A stretch of 5,315 nt of DNA from an uncultured Prevotellaceae bacterium (lineage in GTDB: Bacteria > Bacteroidota > Bacteroidia > Bacteroidales > Muribaculaceae), in the NCBI GenBank assembly GCA_937892085.1, contig CALAVD010000237.1:1-5315 (forward strand), in the 5' to 3' direction. A program made the translations under genes and the position numbers. Below, one piece after another: positions 1-5,315 of the stretch; the stretch's first letter is position 1, and each line of letters opens with the position of its first letter. The notes beneath the pieces are model-generated. The model searched no databases and was not told the DNA's origin. It saw only the letters and a list, made by a program, of their open reading frames with translations.

Positions 1-1351
1 CCATCTCAACAATGCTACCCTCACCGCCCATTGCCGTGTAGAGGTCCCAGAATGCCACGCCGCTCTCGATGGCGGCACGCTTCTGCGCCTGGATGAGCCC
101 CATCACGCCCTTCATGGTGTGCCAGCCTCCCGCCGAGCGTTCTTCACGGTCGCTGCATCCCACTATCAGCACGCTGGTGCCAGGCATATTGGCCTTGATG
201 TTGTTGACAGCGGCGATGAGTGAGTTGCTATAAGCAGTGTAGCCGCTGCGGTTGGCTTCCACCACATTGAGGCCGTACATGAGTATTACGAGGTCGTAGT
301 GCCGAGCTACGTTAAACATCCTCATCACTTGCGGCGACACCTTGCTCAGGTGGCTGCCACGTGCCGAGCGCATGGCAAGGTTATCGACAAGGACGCCGTT
401 TTCACTGTCCATCGAGGTACCCAAATATACCATGCCCTCGGGGTTGGTAACACTCCAGCGCACCGACCGTATGTCACCCGTCACTTTTGCGTGACCTATC
501 ACGGTGTTGGTGTTAAGAGCAAAATGGGTGGTATCGGTGCCGTTGACCACCGCTGTAACATATCCGTTGCCTGTGTTGCCAAAGAAGTAAAACGAGGAGC
601 TGGTGCACGACCCGCAGCGAGAATAGTTGCCTCCTCGACCCACCAAGTTCACCCACGCCCCTTGGCCAGCAGTGAAATAATTGCCGGTCAGGTTGTTGTA
701 GGTTTCGGAATATCCCCGCTTGTCAACGGCTTTGTATTGGTTCCACCCGCTATAGGTCTGATTCACCGTGTTGCGGATGTTGGCAGTAATCGAGGTCATG
801 GGCACATAGCCCACACCACACCCGCCAAAGCGCTGCTGCAGCAACTCACGCAGCATAGCGGTGAGGATGTCGCCCTCGATGAACGAGTCGCCGAGCACAG
901 CAATGCGCACGGGGCGGTTGCCAGCTTGGTCAAGGGCACGATAAAATGCCGCCATGCCGCCAGTGCCGCCAGTGCTCATGTCGATGATGCTGGTCACGCC
1001 ATCGCGCGTCACGGTTTTCTTGGCACGAGCGGTGAGAGTGGAGTCCTCCGCAGTCACCATGTTGCCATTTACATCGTGGGTGAGATGTGAGCCCTCAAGC
1101 ACTGGAGCGCTCACCTTTTGGCTATCCACCAGCTCGGCAAGATGGGAGTCGGCAGCCACCACCTGAGCCACTAACGAGTCGTGGGCGGCGAGTTGCGACA
1201 GCAGGGAATCGCTCCTGAGGTCAGAGAGCATATCGACCTTGCGCATCTCCCAGTCGCCCACGCAAACGCCTGGCAACCAGAACATACACAACAGTGCCAG
1301 CACCGAGGCAAGCACTATCCACACCACTCTGCTCAGATAGTTTTTCTCCAT
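1..1351 (-). CDS. SGNH/GDSL hydrolase-like envelope protein, C-terminus off the left edge
   Basis: I translated this minus-strand frame by hand: it is open for 450 codons from ATG 1351 to the window edge, so the C-terminus is missing. Residues 9-30 form one hydrophobic segment after MEKNYLSR, so the protein is a signal anchor or exported. Residues 40-130 look like a linker or stalk. The SGNH domain begins near 147: block I is VLGDSFIEGD with nucleophile Ser156; a Gly near 332 (MRSARGSHL) fits block II; YGLNVVEAN with Asn362 fits block III. The block V Asp/His should lie beyond the edge. About 130 residues between blocks I and II, rich in Gly, Asn and Thr, look like an inserted beta domain. 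Family knowledge: Bacteroidetes proteins of this kind often sit beside MBOAT acyltransferases, and O-acetylpeptidoglycan esterases and PatB-type transferases share the fold. A role in adding or removing acyl groups on an envelope polymer is inference; the substrate is unknown. The SGNH call is firm, the function is not. Confidence 0.85.
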   Translation of the reverse strand, partial: MEKNYLSRVVWIVLASVLALLCMFWLPGVCVGDWEMRKVDMLSDLRSDSLLSQLAAHDSLVAQVVAADSHLAELVDSQKVSAPVLEGSHLTHDVNGNMVTAEDSTLTARAKKTVTRDGVTSIIDMSTGGTGGMAAFYRALDQAGNRPVRIAVLGDSFIEGDILTAMLRELLQQRFGGCGVGYVPMTSITANIRNTVNQTYSGWNQYKAVDKRGYSETYNNLTGNYFTAGQGAWVNLVGRGGNYSRCGSCTSSSFYFFGNTGNGYVTAVVNGTDTTHFALNTNTVIGHAKVTGDIRSVRWSVTNPEGMVYLGTSMDSENGVLVDNLAMRSARGSHLSKVSPQVMRMFNVARHYDLVILMYGLNVVEANRSGYTAYSNSLIAAVNNIKANMPGTSVLIVGCSDREERSAGGWHTMKGVMGLIQAQKRAAIESGVAFWDLYTAMGGEGSIVEM

Positions 1352-1370
1352 TTCACTCTAAAAAAACGTG

Positions 1371-1378
1371 CAAAGGTA
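1371..1378 (-). promoter_or_regulatory. Bacteroidetes -7 promoter element (TACCTTTG) for the SGNH gene
   Basis: On the minus strand this reads TACCTTTG, a full match to the Bacteroidetes TAnnTTTG -7 element. It ends 19 bases before the ATG of the SGNH gene, giving a leader of roughly a dozen bases, which is usual in this phylum. No good TTTG -33 element is seen 19-21 bases upstream, so the promoter may be weak or need an activator. The rest of the 121-base gap (1352-1472) is AT-rich. I see no clear hairpin terminator for the upstream GH73 gene, so read-through from it is possible. Confidence 0.55.
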
Positions 1379-1472
1379 GGAAATAGTTTTTAGTTTTCAG
1401 CCATTTGTTGACAGATTTTATTCCTTTTTTCAAATGCTAACGATAACAATCACTTCTTATGTCACCACATCT

Positions 1473-2438
1473 CTACTCCACACCTTTCTTTAGCCTTATC
1501 AAGTCGCCCTTGTGTAGCACGGCGTCGGGGGGGAGGTTGTTGATTTTTGCTAAATCCTTCAGGCGGATGCCGAACATCTGTGAGACTTGCCACAGCGTGA
1601 TGCCGTCGTCGGTCACGCGGTACTGCTCGTGCAAGCCCTGCGCCTCGCTGTGCTTGCGGTTAACGTAGATGATGTCGCCCACCTCGGGTTGCCGGCTATT
1701 CTTTGATAAGTCGTTGTAGTCGAGAAGCTTGTCGAGTTTAATATTATACTCGTCGGCAATGTCTTGATAGGTATCGCCAAGCACTGCCATGATGTAGTTT
1801 AAGTTGTGGCGACGCTTGGTGGGATGACGCAGCAGCGGGCGGTCACGCTTCTTAGGGCGATTGGGCTTCTCTTCTTCCTTAACGGGCGTCTCTCCCACAA
1901 ACTTGTCAAGCCCATAGGTCTCAATCATGTTGATGAGTTTCTCGGCATAGAGCGGGTCGGTGGCATAGCCGCAGCGCTTCAAGCCATGCGCCCAGCCACG
2001 ATAGTCATTGATTTCAAGGGAAAACAGCGACTCATAACGCTTGGCTTTCAGAAACTTGGAGTGGTCGGTATAGGAGTCGTGAGCCGAGCGGTACTTGCGA
2101 TAGCACGTCTTGCCCGAGAACACGCTGTCGCCACGCCATGAGCGGTGGCACTTGATGCCAAAGTGGTTGTTACCCTCACGAGCGAGCTTGCTGGTGCCGG
2201 CAGCACTCTCGAGCAAGCCCTGCGCCAGCGTGATGCTCGCCGGGATGCCATGCTCGCGCTGCTCTATGAGTGCGGCATTCTTATAGGTATCGATGTAGCG
2301 ATACACCTCATCGCGGGTCACAGAATGACCATTTTGGAAAAAAAAGACACAAAAAATGAGACAAAAAGCTATTTTTTTCTTGATATTTAAAAAATTATCA
2401 ATAATTTTGCGATTGCTATTATAAATCTGAAACATCAT
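1473..2438 (-). CDS. Exported GH73 N-acetylglucosaminidase with two LysM domains
   Basis: This 321-residue protein should cut the glycan strands of peptidoglycan outside the inner membrane. Residues 20-39 (KKK, then a Phe-, Ile- and Cys-rich core ending GHS) form a signal peptide. The glucosaminidase (GH73) domain covers about 45-180: GIPASITLAQGLLESAAGTS carries the catalytic Glu77, followed by NNHFGIKC, YRSAHDSYTDHSKFL and a C-terminal GYATDPLYAEKLINMIE, all typical of the family. A basic, Pro-rich linker (about 184-212) leads to two LysM peptidoglycan-binding repeats near 213-260 and 272-317. The start is ATG 2438 or the adjacent ATG 2435; no other ATG precedes the domain. This leaves an unusually long 19-residue stretch ahead of the signal-peptide lysines. 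The start overlaps cdd by two bases, head-to-head. Family and domain order are clear; the physiological role (cell separation or wall turnover) is inference. Confidence 0.93.
   Translation of the reverse strand: MMFQIYNSNRKIIDNFLNIKKKIAFCLIFCVFFFQNGHSVTRDEVYRYIDTYKNAALIEQREHGIPASITLAQGLLESAAGTSKLAREGNNHFGIKCHRSWRGDSVFSGKTCYRKYRSAHDSYTDHSKFLKAKRYESLFSLEINDYRGWAHGLKRCGYATDPLYAEKLINMIETYGLDKFVGETPVKEEEKPNRPKKRDRPLLRHPTKRRHNLNYIMAVLGDTYQDIADEYNIKLDKLLDYNDLSKNSRQPEVGDIIYVNRKHSEAQGLHEQYRVTDDGITLWQVSQMFGIRLKDLAKINNLPPDAVLHKGDLIRLKKGVE
2380..2409 (+). promoter_or_regulatory. Predicted cdd promoter, inside the GH73 reading frame
   Basis: A TTG at 2380-2382 is followed after 19 bases by TAATTTTG at 2402-2409. 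This matches the Bacteroidetes -33 (TTTG/TTG) and -7 (TAnnTTTG) elements at the expected spacing. Transcription would start near 2414-2418, about 20 bases before the cdd ATG. The site lies within codons about 10-20 of the opposite-strand GH73 gene, in a strongly AT-rich stretch (about 2335-2480) that also encodes that protein's signal peptide. It is a motif match only. Confidence 0.6.
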
Positions 2439-2904
2439 GACCGAAAAGAATTTTGTTACAAAGATACAAATTTACTCTTACGATGAACTAAACGAAGAGG
2501 ATAAAAATTTAGTTAATCTTGCTAAAGAAGCAACTCAAGCCAGCTATGCCCCTTACAGCAACTTCCATGTGGGAGCTGCTCTACTGCTCAATAATGGGGT
2601 GACCATCAAGGGAGCTAACCAGGAAAACGCCGCTTTTGCAGGCACTTGCGGCGAGCGAAGCGCTTGCTATAACGCAGGAGCCAATTATCCCGGCGTGCCT
2701 ATCAAGAAAATGGCCATCGCCTCGTTCACGCATGGCGACTTTGTGGAAATGCCCACAGCACCATGCGGAGTGTGCCGCCAAGCGCTGCTCGAATTTGAGA
2801 CTCAGTCTAATCAACCCATCGAGGTGATTCTTGTGGGGAAAAGGATAATCTATAAAGTGGAAAGCATCAAAGCATTGATGCCACTGGCATTCACCGAGTT
2901 TTAA
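2437..2904 (+). CDS. cdd: Cytidine deaminase
   Basis: This cytosolic zinc enzyme hydrolyses cytidine and deoxycytidine to uridine and deoxyuridine plus ammonia in pyrimidine salvage. The 155 residues are close to the usual size of Bacteroidetes homologues, and the N-terminus (IYSYDELNEEDKNLV) supports ATG 2437. Visible motifs are YAPYSNFHVGAALL (38-51, substrate pocket), GANQENAAFAGTCGERSACY with zinc ligand Cys71 and catalytic proton shuttle Glu73, and APCGVCRQALLE with zinc ligands Cys110 and Cys113. The usual C-A-E-R is C-G-E-R here, an Ala to Gly change that keeps the ligand and catalytic residues. All residues needed for activity are present. A predicted promoter lies just upstream within the opposite gene, and the next gene starts four bases after the stop, so the two are probably co-transcribed. 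Confidence 0.96.
   Translation: MTEKNFVTKIQIYSYDELNEEDKNLVNLAKEATQASYAPYSNFHVGAALLLNNGVTIKGANQENAAFAGTCGERSACYNAGANYPGVPIKKMAIASFTHGDFVEMPTAPCGVCRQALLEFETQSNQPIEVILVGKRIIYKVESIKALMPLAFTEF
2459..2474 (-). promoter_or_regulatory. Predicted GH73 promoter -7 elements, inside cdd
   Basis: On the minus strand 2459-2466 reads TATCTTTG, a full match to TAnnTTTG, 20 bases before the GH73 ATG at 2438. Directly upstream, 2467-2474 reads TAAATTTG, a second match in tandem. A poor -33 candidate (TTTAG, 2488-2492) lies 21-22 bases above the first. Both elements fall in codons 8-13 of cdd. The first is the better candidate; its start point would be near 2450-2453, giving a leader of about 14 bases. Confidence 0.55.
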
Positions 2905-2908
2905 GGCT

Positions 2909-3751
2909 ATGAAAATCACTCTGAGAATGCTTGCGACAACTGTCCTCACAGTTGTCTTTTCTTGCTCATTACTCGCACAGCGACCTGCAATGCACGTCAT
3001 CGACGCAGTGAACGACAGCGTCATCGACGAGGGCAACACCCTATACCTGCACGACAAGCTCAACTGGGTGATGAGCGACGCCTACAAGCAGATGTGCTCC
3101 TCAAAGACCGCTTCGCTATCGGTGGTAGGACTGCTCAACGACACCCTCATGAGCGGCATCATGATTGACGTAGAGCAGCTGAAATGCGTCTTTGAGTGCC
3201 GGCTCAACCTCAACACGGGCGAGATAGAGCCTTTTGACCTCGTGAGAGGCCTCACCACTAAAGAGGTCACACGCGCTGAGCGACAAATCACGCTGCTCGA
3301 GAAAGTGAGCACACTCGACAGCATCTACAACGTGACCGAAGCAGGAAACCTCAACGCCGATGTGGTGGAGATTAGCCCAAACCTGACAAGGGTGTATCTA
3401 CTGCAAGGCACCAACAAATCGAAGCTCATTCCCTTTGGCAACGACTACAGCTTTGACTTCGATGCCAATGGCAACCTCATCGCACGGCGCAAATATCACA
3501 ACTCTTTCATTCCCATTGACTTCGGTGGCAAAGAAGGTAACATCCGCAAGTGCACCCACTCCCACCTCAACGACAGCCCCTACATCACCCCCACCGACAT
3601 CGCCACTTTCCTGCTCTACGGCCACGACCTCTACGGCATGAAGACTTTCTCTATTTATAGCAAAGCCTTCAACTGCTATTTCACCTATAACGCCGACACA
3701 GCAACCATTGTGATGGTCGAGGACAGCGACGATATGAAAGTTGAGACTTGA
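2909..3751 (+). CDS. Exported protein of unrecognised family with a JAMM-like HxH-x10-D signature
   Basis: I do not recognise a named family. The 280-residue protein begins with a signal peptide (about 1-23, MKITLRML then a hydrophobic core); cleavage near LLAQ is likely. Cys19 (VFSC) might act as a lipobox, but Phe at -2 makes that a poor match. The mature part has no further membrane segment. The C-terminal third looks the most structured: DFDANGNL (184-190), KYHNSFIPIDF (195-205), then THSHLNDSPYITPTDIATF, where His217, His219, Thr227 and Asp230 follow the spacing H-x-H-x7-[S/T]-x2-D of JAMM/MPN metalloproteases. The Pro that usually follows the second His is Leu, and the family's upstream Glu could not be assigned, so peptidase activity is only a possibility. 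The start codon is four bases after the cdd stop, suggesting one transcript and coupled translation. No terminator hairpin is evident after the TGA. Confidence 0.85.
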   Translation: MKITLRMLATTVLTVVFSCSLLAQRPAMHVIDAVNDSVIDEGNTLYLHDKLNWVMSDAYKQMCSSKTASLSVVGLLNDTLMSGIMIDVEQLKCVFECRLNLNTGEIEPFDLVRGLTTKEVTRAERQITLLEKVSTLDSIYNVTEAGNLNADVVEISPNLTRVYLLQGTNKSKLIPFGNDYSFDFDANGNLIARRKYHNSFIPIDFGGKEGNIRKCTHSHLNDSPYITPTDIATFLLYGHDLYGMKTFSIYSKAFNCYFTYNADTATIVMVEDSDDMKVET

Positions 3752-3791
3752 GAGTTCTTTTATCTGACGATTAAAAAACCAGAATAATGCT

Positions 3792-3799
3792 TATCTTTA
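3792..3799 (+). promoter_or_regulatory. Possible -7 element (TATCTTTA) before the esterase gene
   Basis: TATCTTTA matches seven of the eight TAnnTTTG positions (last G replaced by A) and lies 23 bases before the esterase ATG. No convincing -33 element is seen at 19-21 bases upstream. The 71-base gap after the preceding stop, the lack of a terminator and the A-rich leader (AACCAAAAATG) are compatible either with a weak separate promoter or with read-through from cdd. Confidence 0.35.
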
Positions 3800-3822
3800 C
3801 ATCTATCAATAATTAACCAAAA

Positions 3823-5241
3823 ATGAAAAAGACCATAACACTATTTTTTATGCTCATGTGCATCTCCTTTGCAGCCAATGCCTTTTGGCTCTCGGCAAGA
3901 TGGGAAGGCACGGTGCAAACTGGAAAGATACAGCAGACCTTGAAGTTTGACATCATCGAATCGTGTGATGGCTCGCTCGATGCCAGCATCATCGCCATCA
4001 ACGGAGAAGCGACACGCATCCCCTGCGAGGCTTACAGGCTACCAGGTTACTACCAGATAGAGATTAACATCCCGTCGATGAACGCATGCTTCACCGGCAC
4101 GGCCCTCAACTCCGATTGCATTGACGGCACCTTCTCGCAAAACGGCAAAAAGCAGCCTTTGAAACTATTGTGCCGTGACTACGACACTGGCGAAGTGGTC
4201 GCGTACATGAGACCACAAAAGCCCAAAACACCAGTAATTATTGACACATTAGGGAAGGAGAAAATAATTGAAAAAGAATGGAAAGGCAATATCAACTTTC
4301 AAGAGGTGAAGTTCGGTCACGACGATGTGACACTCGCCGGAACGCTATATTATCCTTGCGGCAATTGCCCTGTAGCAATACTCGTCTCGGGTAGCGGCAC
4401 ACAAGACCGCGACGGCACTATGTTTAATCAACAGCCTTATAGAGATATTGCCGAATATCTGCTAAGCCGTGGCGTAGGGGTGCTATGCTACGACGACCGC
4501 GGAGCTGGAGAGTCGAGCCCTTTAAAGGGCAACGAGACGACCTTCGACTTTGCACGTGACGCACAAGCGGCCTTCGACTTCCTCATGAACCATGAGGGCA
4601 TTAACCACTCACGCATTGGCTACATAGGCCACAGCGAGGGAGGACAGATAGCTTTCATCAACGCCGCCAGCGACCCACGCGTGGCATTTGTCGTGTCGCT
4701 TGCCGGACCTGCCGTGAGCGGACGCGACGTGATGGTGAAGCAGAACCTCGCGCTGCTCGATGCAGTGGGCATGCCCTACACTCAAGCGCAAGTTAATGAA
4801 ATTGAAGGAATCTTCGACGACATCGTCAACATCGCCGACACCACCGCACTGCGCAAGTCACTGCGACAACGCTTCGCAACCTCAACCTTGCAACACTACA
4901 CCCCCGAGTTGATAGAGCAGAGCGTCGCATTGATGACCACGCCCTGGTACATGACCTTCGTACGTCTCGATCCTAAGCCTTATCTCGAGAAAATCAACTG
5001 CCAGGTGCTTGCACTCGGCGGCGAATGGGACTTCCAAGTCGATGCCGAGCAGACATTCAACGCTCTCAAGACAAGCGTTAAGAACGTGAGGTGCGAACTC
5101 CTGCCTGAGCACAACCATCTGTTCCAGAAGTGTCCCTCCAGGCTCGAGAGCCTCAACTACGCCACCCAAGGCGAAATATCAATGACAACAAGAGACCTCA
5201 TCCTCCATTTCATCAAGGGTGTTTACACCAAAATACAATAG
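3823..5241 (+). CDS. Secreted alpha/beta-hydrolase (esterase) with N-terminal beta domain
   Basis: This is a 472-residue periplasmic or exported serine hydrolase, probably acting on an ester. A signal peptide spans 1-20 with likely cleavage after AANA. Residues about 26-118 (WEGTVQ ... GTFSQNGKKQPLKL) form the beta-rich N-terminal domain common in Bacteroidetes secreted esterases. The hydrolase domain starts near 160: SGSGTQDRDG (189-198) supplies the oxyanion region, CYDDRGAGESS (222-232) is a conserved strand and loop, and GYIGHSEGG holds nucleophile Ser271. GGEWDFQV gives acid Asp403, and EHNHLFQ gives His432 (the His in NHLFQ). All three triad residues are therefore present and the length is complete. 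A helical cap lies at about 300-380. Homologues are often annotated as acyl-CoA thioester hydrolase-like or peptidase S9-like proteins; substrate specificity cannot be read from the sequence. No neighbour points to a pathway. The start is set by the signal peptide and an A-rich leader. Confidence 0.93.
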   Translation: MKKTITLFFMLMCISFAANAFWLSARWEGTVQTGKIQQTLKFDIIESCDGSLDASIIAINGEATRIPCEAYRLPGYYQIEINIPSMNACFTGTALNSDCIDGTFSQNGKKQPLKLLCRDYDTGEVVAYMRPQKPKTPVIIDTLGKEKIIEKEWKGNINFQEVKFGHDDVTLAGTLYYPCGNCPVAILVSGSGTQDRDGTMFNQQPYRDIAEYLLSRGVGVLCYDDRGAGESSPLKGNETTFDFARDAQAAFDFLMNHEGINHSRIGYIGHSEGGQIAFINAASDPRVAFVVSLAGPAVSGRDVMVKQNLALLDAVGMPYTQAQVNEIEGIFDDIVNIADTTALRKSLRQRFATSTLQHYTPELIEQSVALMTTPWYMTFVRLDPKPYLEKINCQVLALGGEWDFQVDAEQTFNALKTSVKNVRCELLPEHNHLFQKCPSRLESLNYATQGEISMTTRDLILHFIKGVYTKIQ

Positions 5242-5315
5242 CAACAACCAAAAATGAACTTGGGGACGGTTCTCTTTTAGGTGGGTTCTATAAATTAACT
5301 TGAGATGTTTTTGAT
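5242..5315. other. Right-edge non-coding stretch with a start-like remnant and repeat-like tail
   Basis: No intact gene or hairpin terminator is visible in these 74 bases. AACCAAAAATGAA at 5246-5258 is identical to the 13 bases around the esterase start (3815-3827), so it looks like a gene-start context. Its frame, however, closes after eight codons (5254-5280, MNLGTVLF). The ATG is followed at once by TTGGGGACGGTTCTCTTTT (5260-5278), which resembles repeat sequence, and AACTTG and GGTTCT each recur within the next 40 bases. This may be a broken gene start joined to a repeat, or plain intergenic DNA. Confidence 0.35.

Noticed and set aside
299..1090. Plus-strand open frame of 263 codons
   Set aside because: It is antisense to the SGNH gene, whose protein has clear family motifs. 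The plus-strand product is rich in His, Ala, Val and Arg with no recognisable domain, as expected of a GC-biased shadow frame.
1352..1472. A terminator or small RNA between the two minus-strand genes
   Set aside because: No GC-rich hairpin with a following T-run was found on either strand; only the -7 element is supportable.
2338..2378. A8 and T7 homopolymer runs in the GH73 signal-peptide coding region, as a phase-variation switch
   Set aside because: The runs are short, the whole stretch is AT-rich, and they encode ordinary Phe and Lys signal-peptide residues. Nothing else suggests switching.
1806..2390. Plus-strand open frames (1806-2141, 2145-2390) opposite the GH73 gene
   Set aside because: They lie opposite a well-conserved glucosaminidase domain, lack domain-like composition and have no promoter motif of their own.
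2581..3063. Minus-strand open frame of 160 codons across the cdd/unknown-gene junction
   Set aside because: It overlaps both catalytic motifs of cdd and the signal peptide of the next gene; the Cys/Ser/His-rich product looks random.
4882..5169. Minus-strand open frame of 95 codons inside the esterase gene
   Set aside because: It is opposite the Asp403/His432 catalytic region of a complete alpha/beta-hydrolase and shows no motif of its own.

Overview
The window looks like chromosomal DNA from a member of the order Bacteroidales; a Muribaculaceae- or Prevotella-like genome is plausible, but the genus cannot be fixed from this stretch. The evidence is three good TAnnTTTG -7 elements of the Bacteroidetes sigma factor, A-rich leaders without clear Shine-Dalgarno sequences, and proteins of typical Bacteroidales build (a GH73 glucosaminidase with LysM repeats, a secreted esterase with an N-terminal beta domain, and an SGNH protein of the type found beside MBOAT acyltransferases). 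I see no RNA gene, CRISPR array or intact mobile element.

Layout. Bases 1-1351 (minus) hold most of an exported or membrane-anchored SGNH/GDSL hydrolase-like protein whose C-terminus lies off the left edge; its reading frame is open for 450 codons. A 121-base gap with a -7 element separates it from a minus-strand GH73 + 2x LysM peptidoglycan hydrolase (1473-2438). A cytidine deaminase gene (cdd, 2437-2904, plus) starts head-to-head with it, the two coding sequences sharing two bases. Four bases after cdd comes an exported protein of unrecognised family (2909-3751) with a JAMM-like HxH...D signature near its C-terminus. A secreted alpha/beta-hydrolase (3823-5241, plus) follows after a 71-base gap. 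The last 74 bases hold no intact gene, but contain what may be the start of a broken gene joined to a repeat-like sequence.

How the parts relate. The two minus-strand genes both fit the cell envelope: one should cut peptidoglycan glycan strands, and the other has the fold of enzymes that add or remove O-acyl groups. On the plus strand, cdd and the unknown exported gene look like one transcription unit, with the esterase probably on its own or as a read-through member. The most unusual structural point is the cdd/GH73 junction. The predicted promoters face each other, each lies inside the other gene's coding sequence, and the predicted transcripts overlap at their 5' ends. This could make the two genes interfere with each other's expression. 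Other points worth a second look are the JAMM-like signature and the repeat-like tail at the right edge. Nothing here amounts to a clear new biological system.
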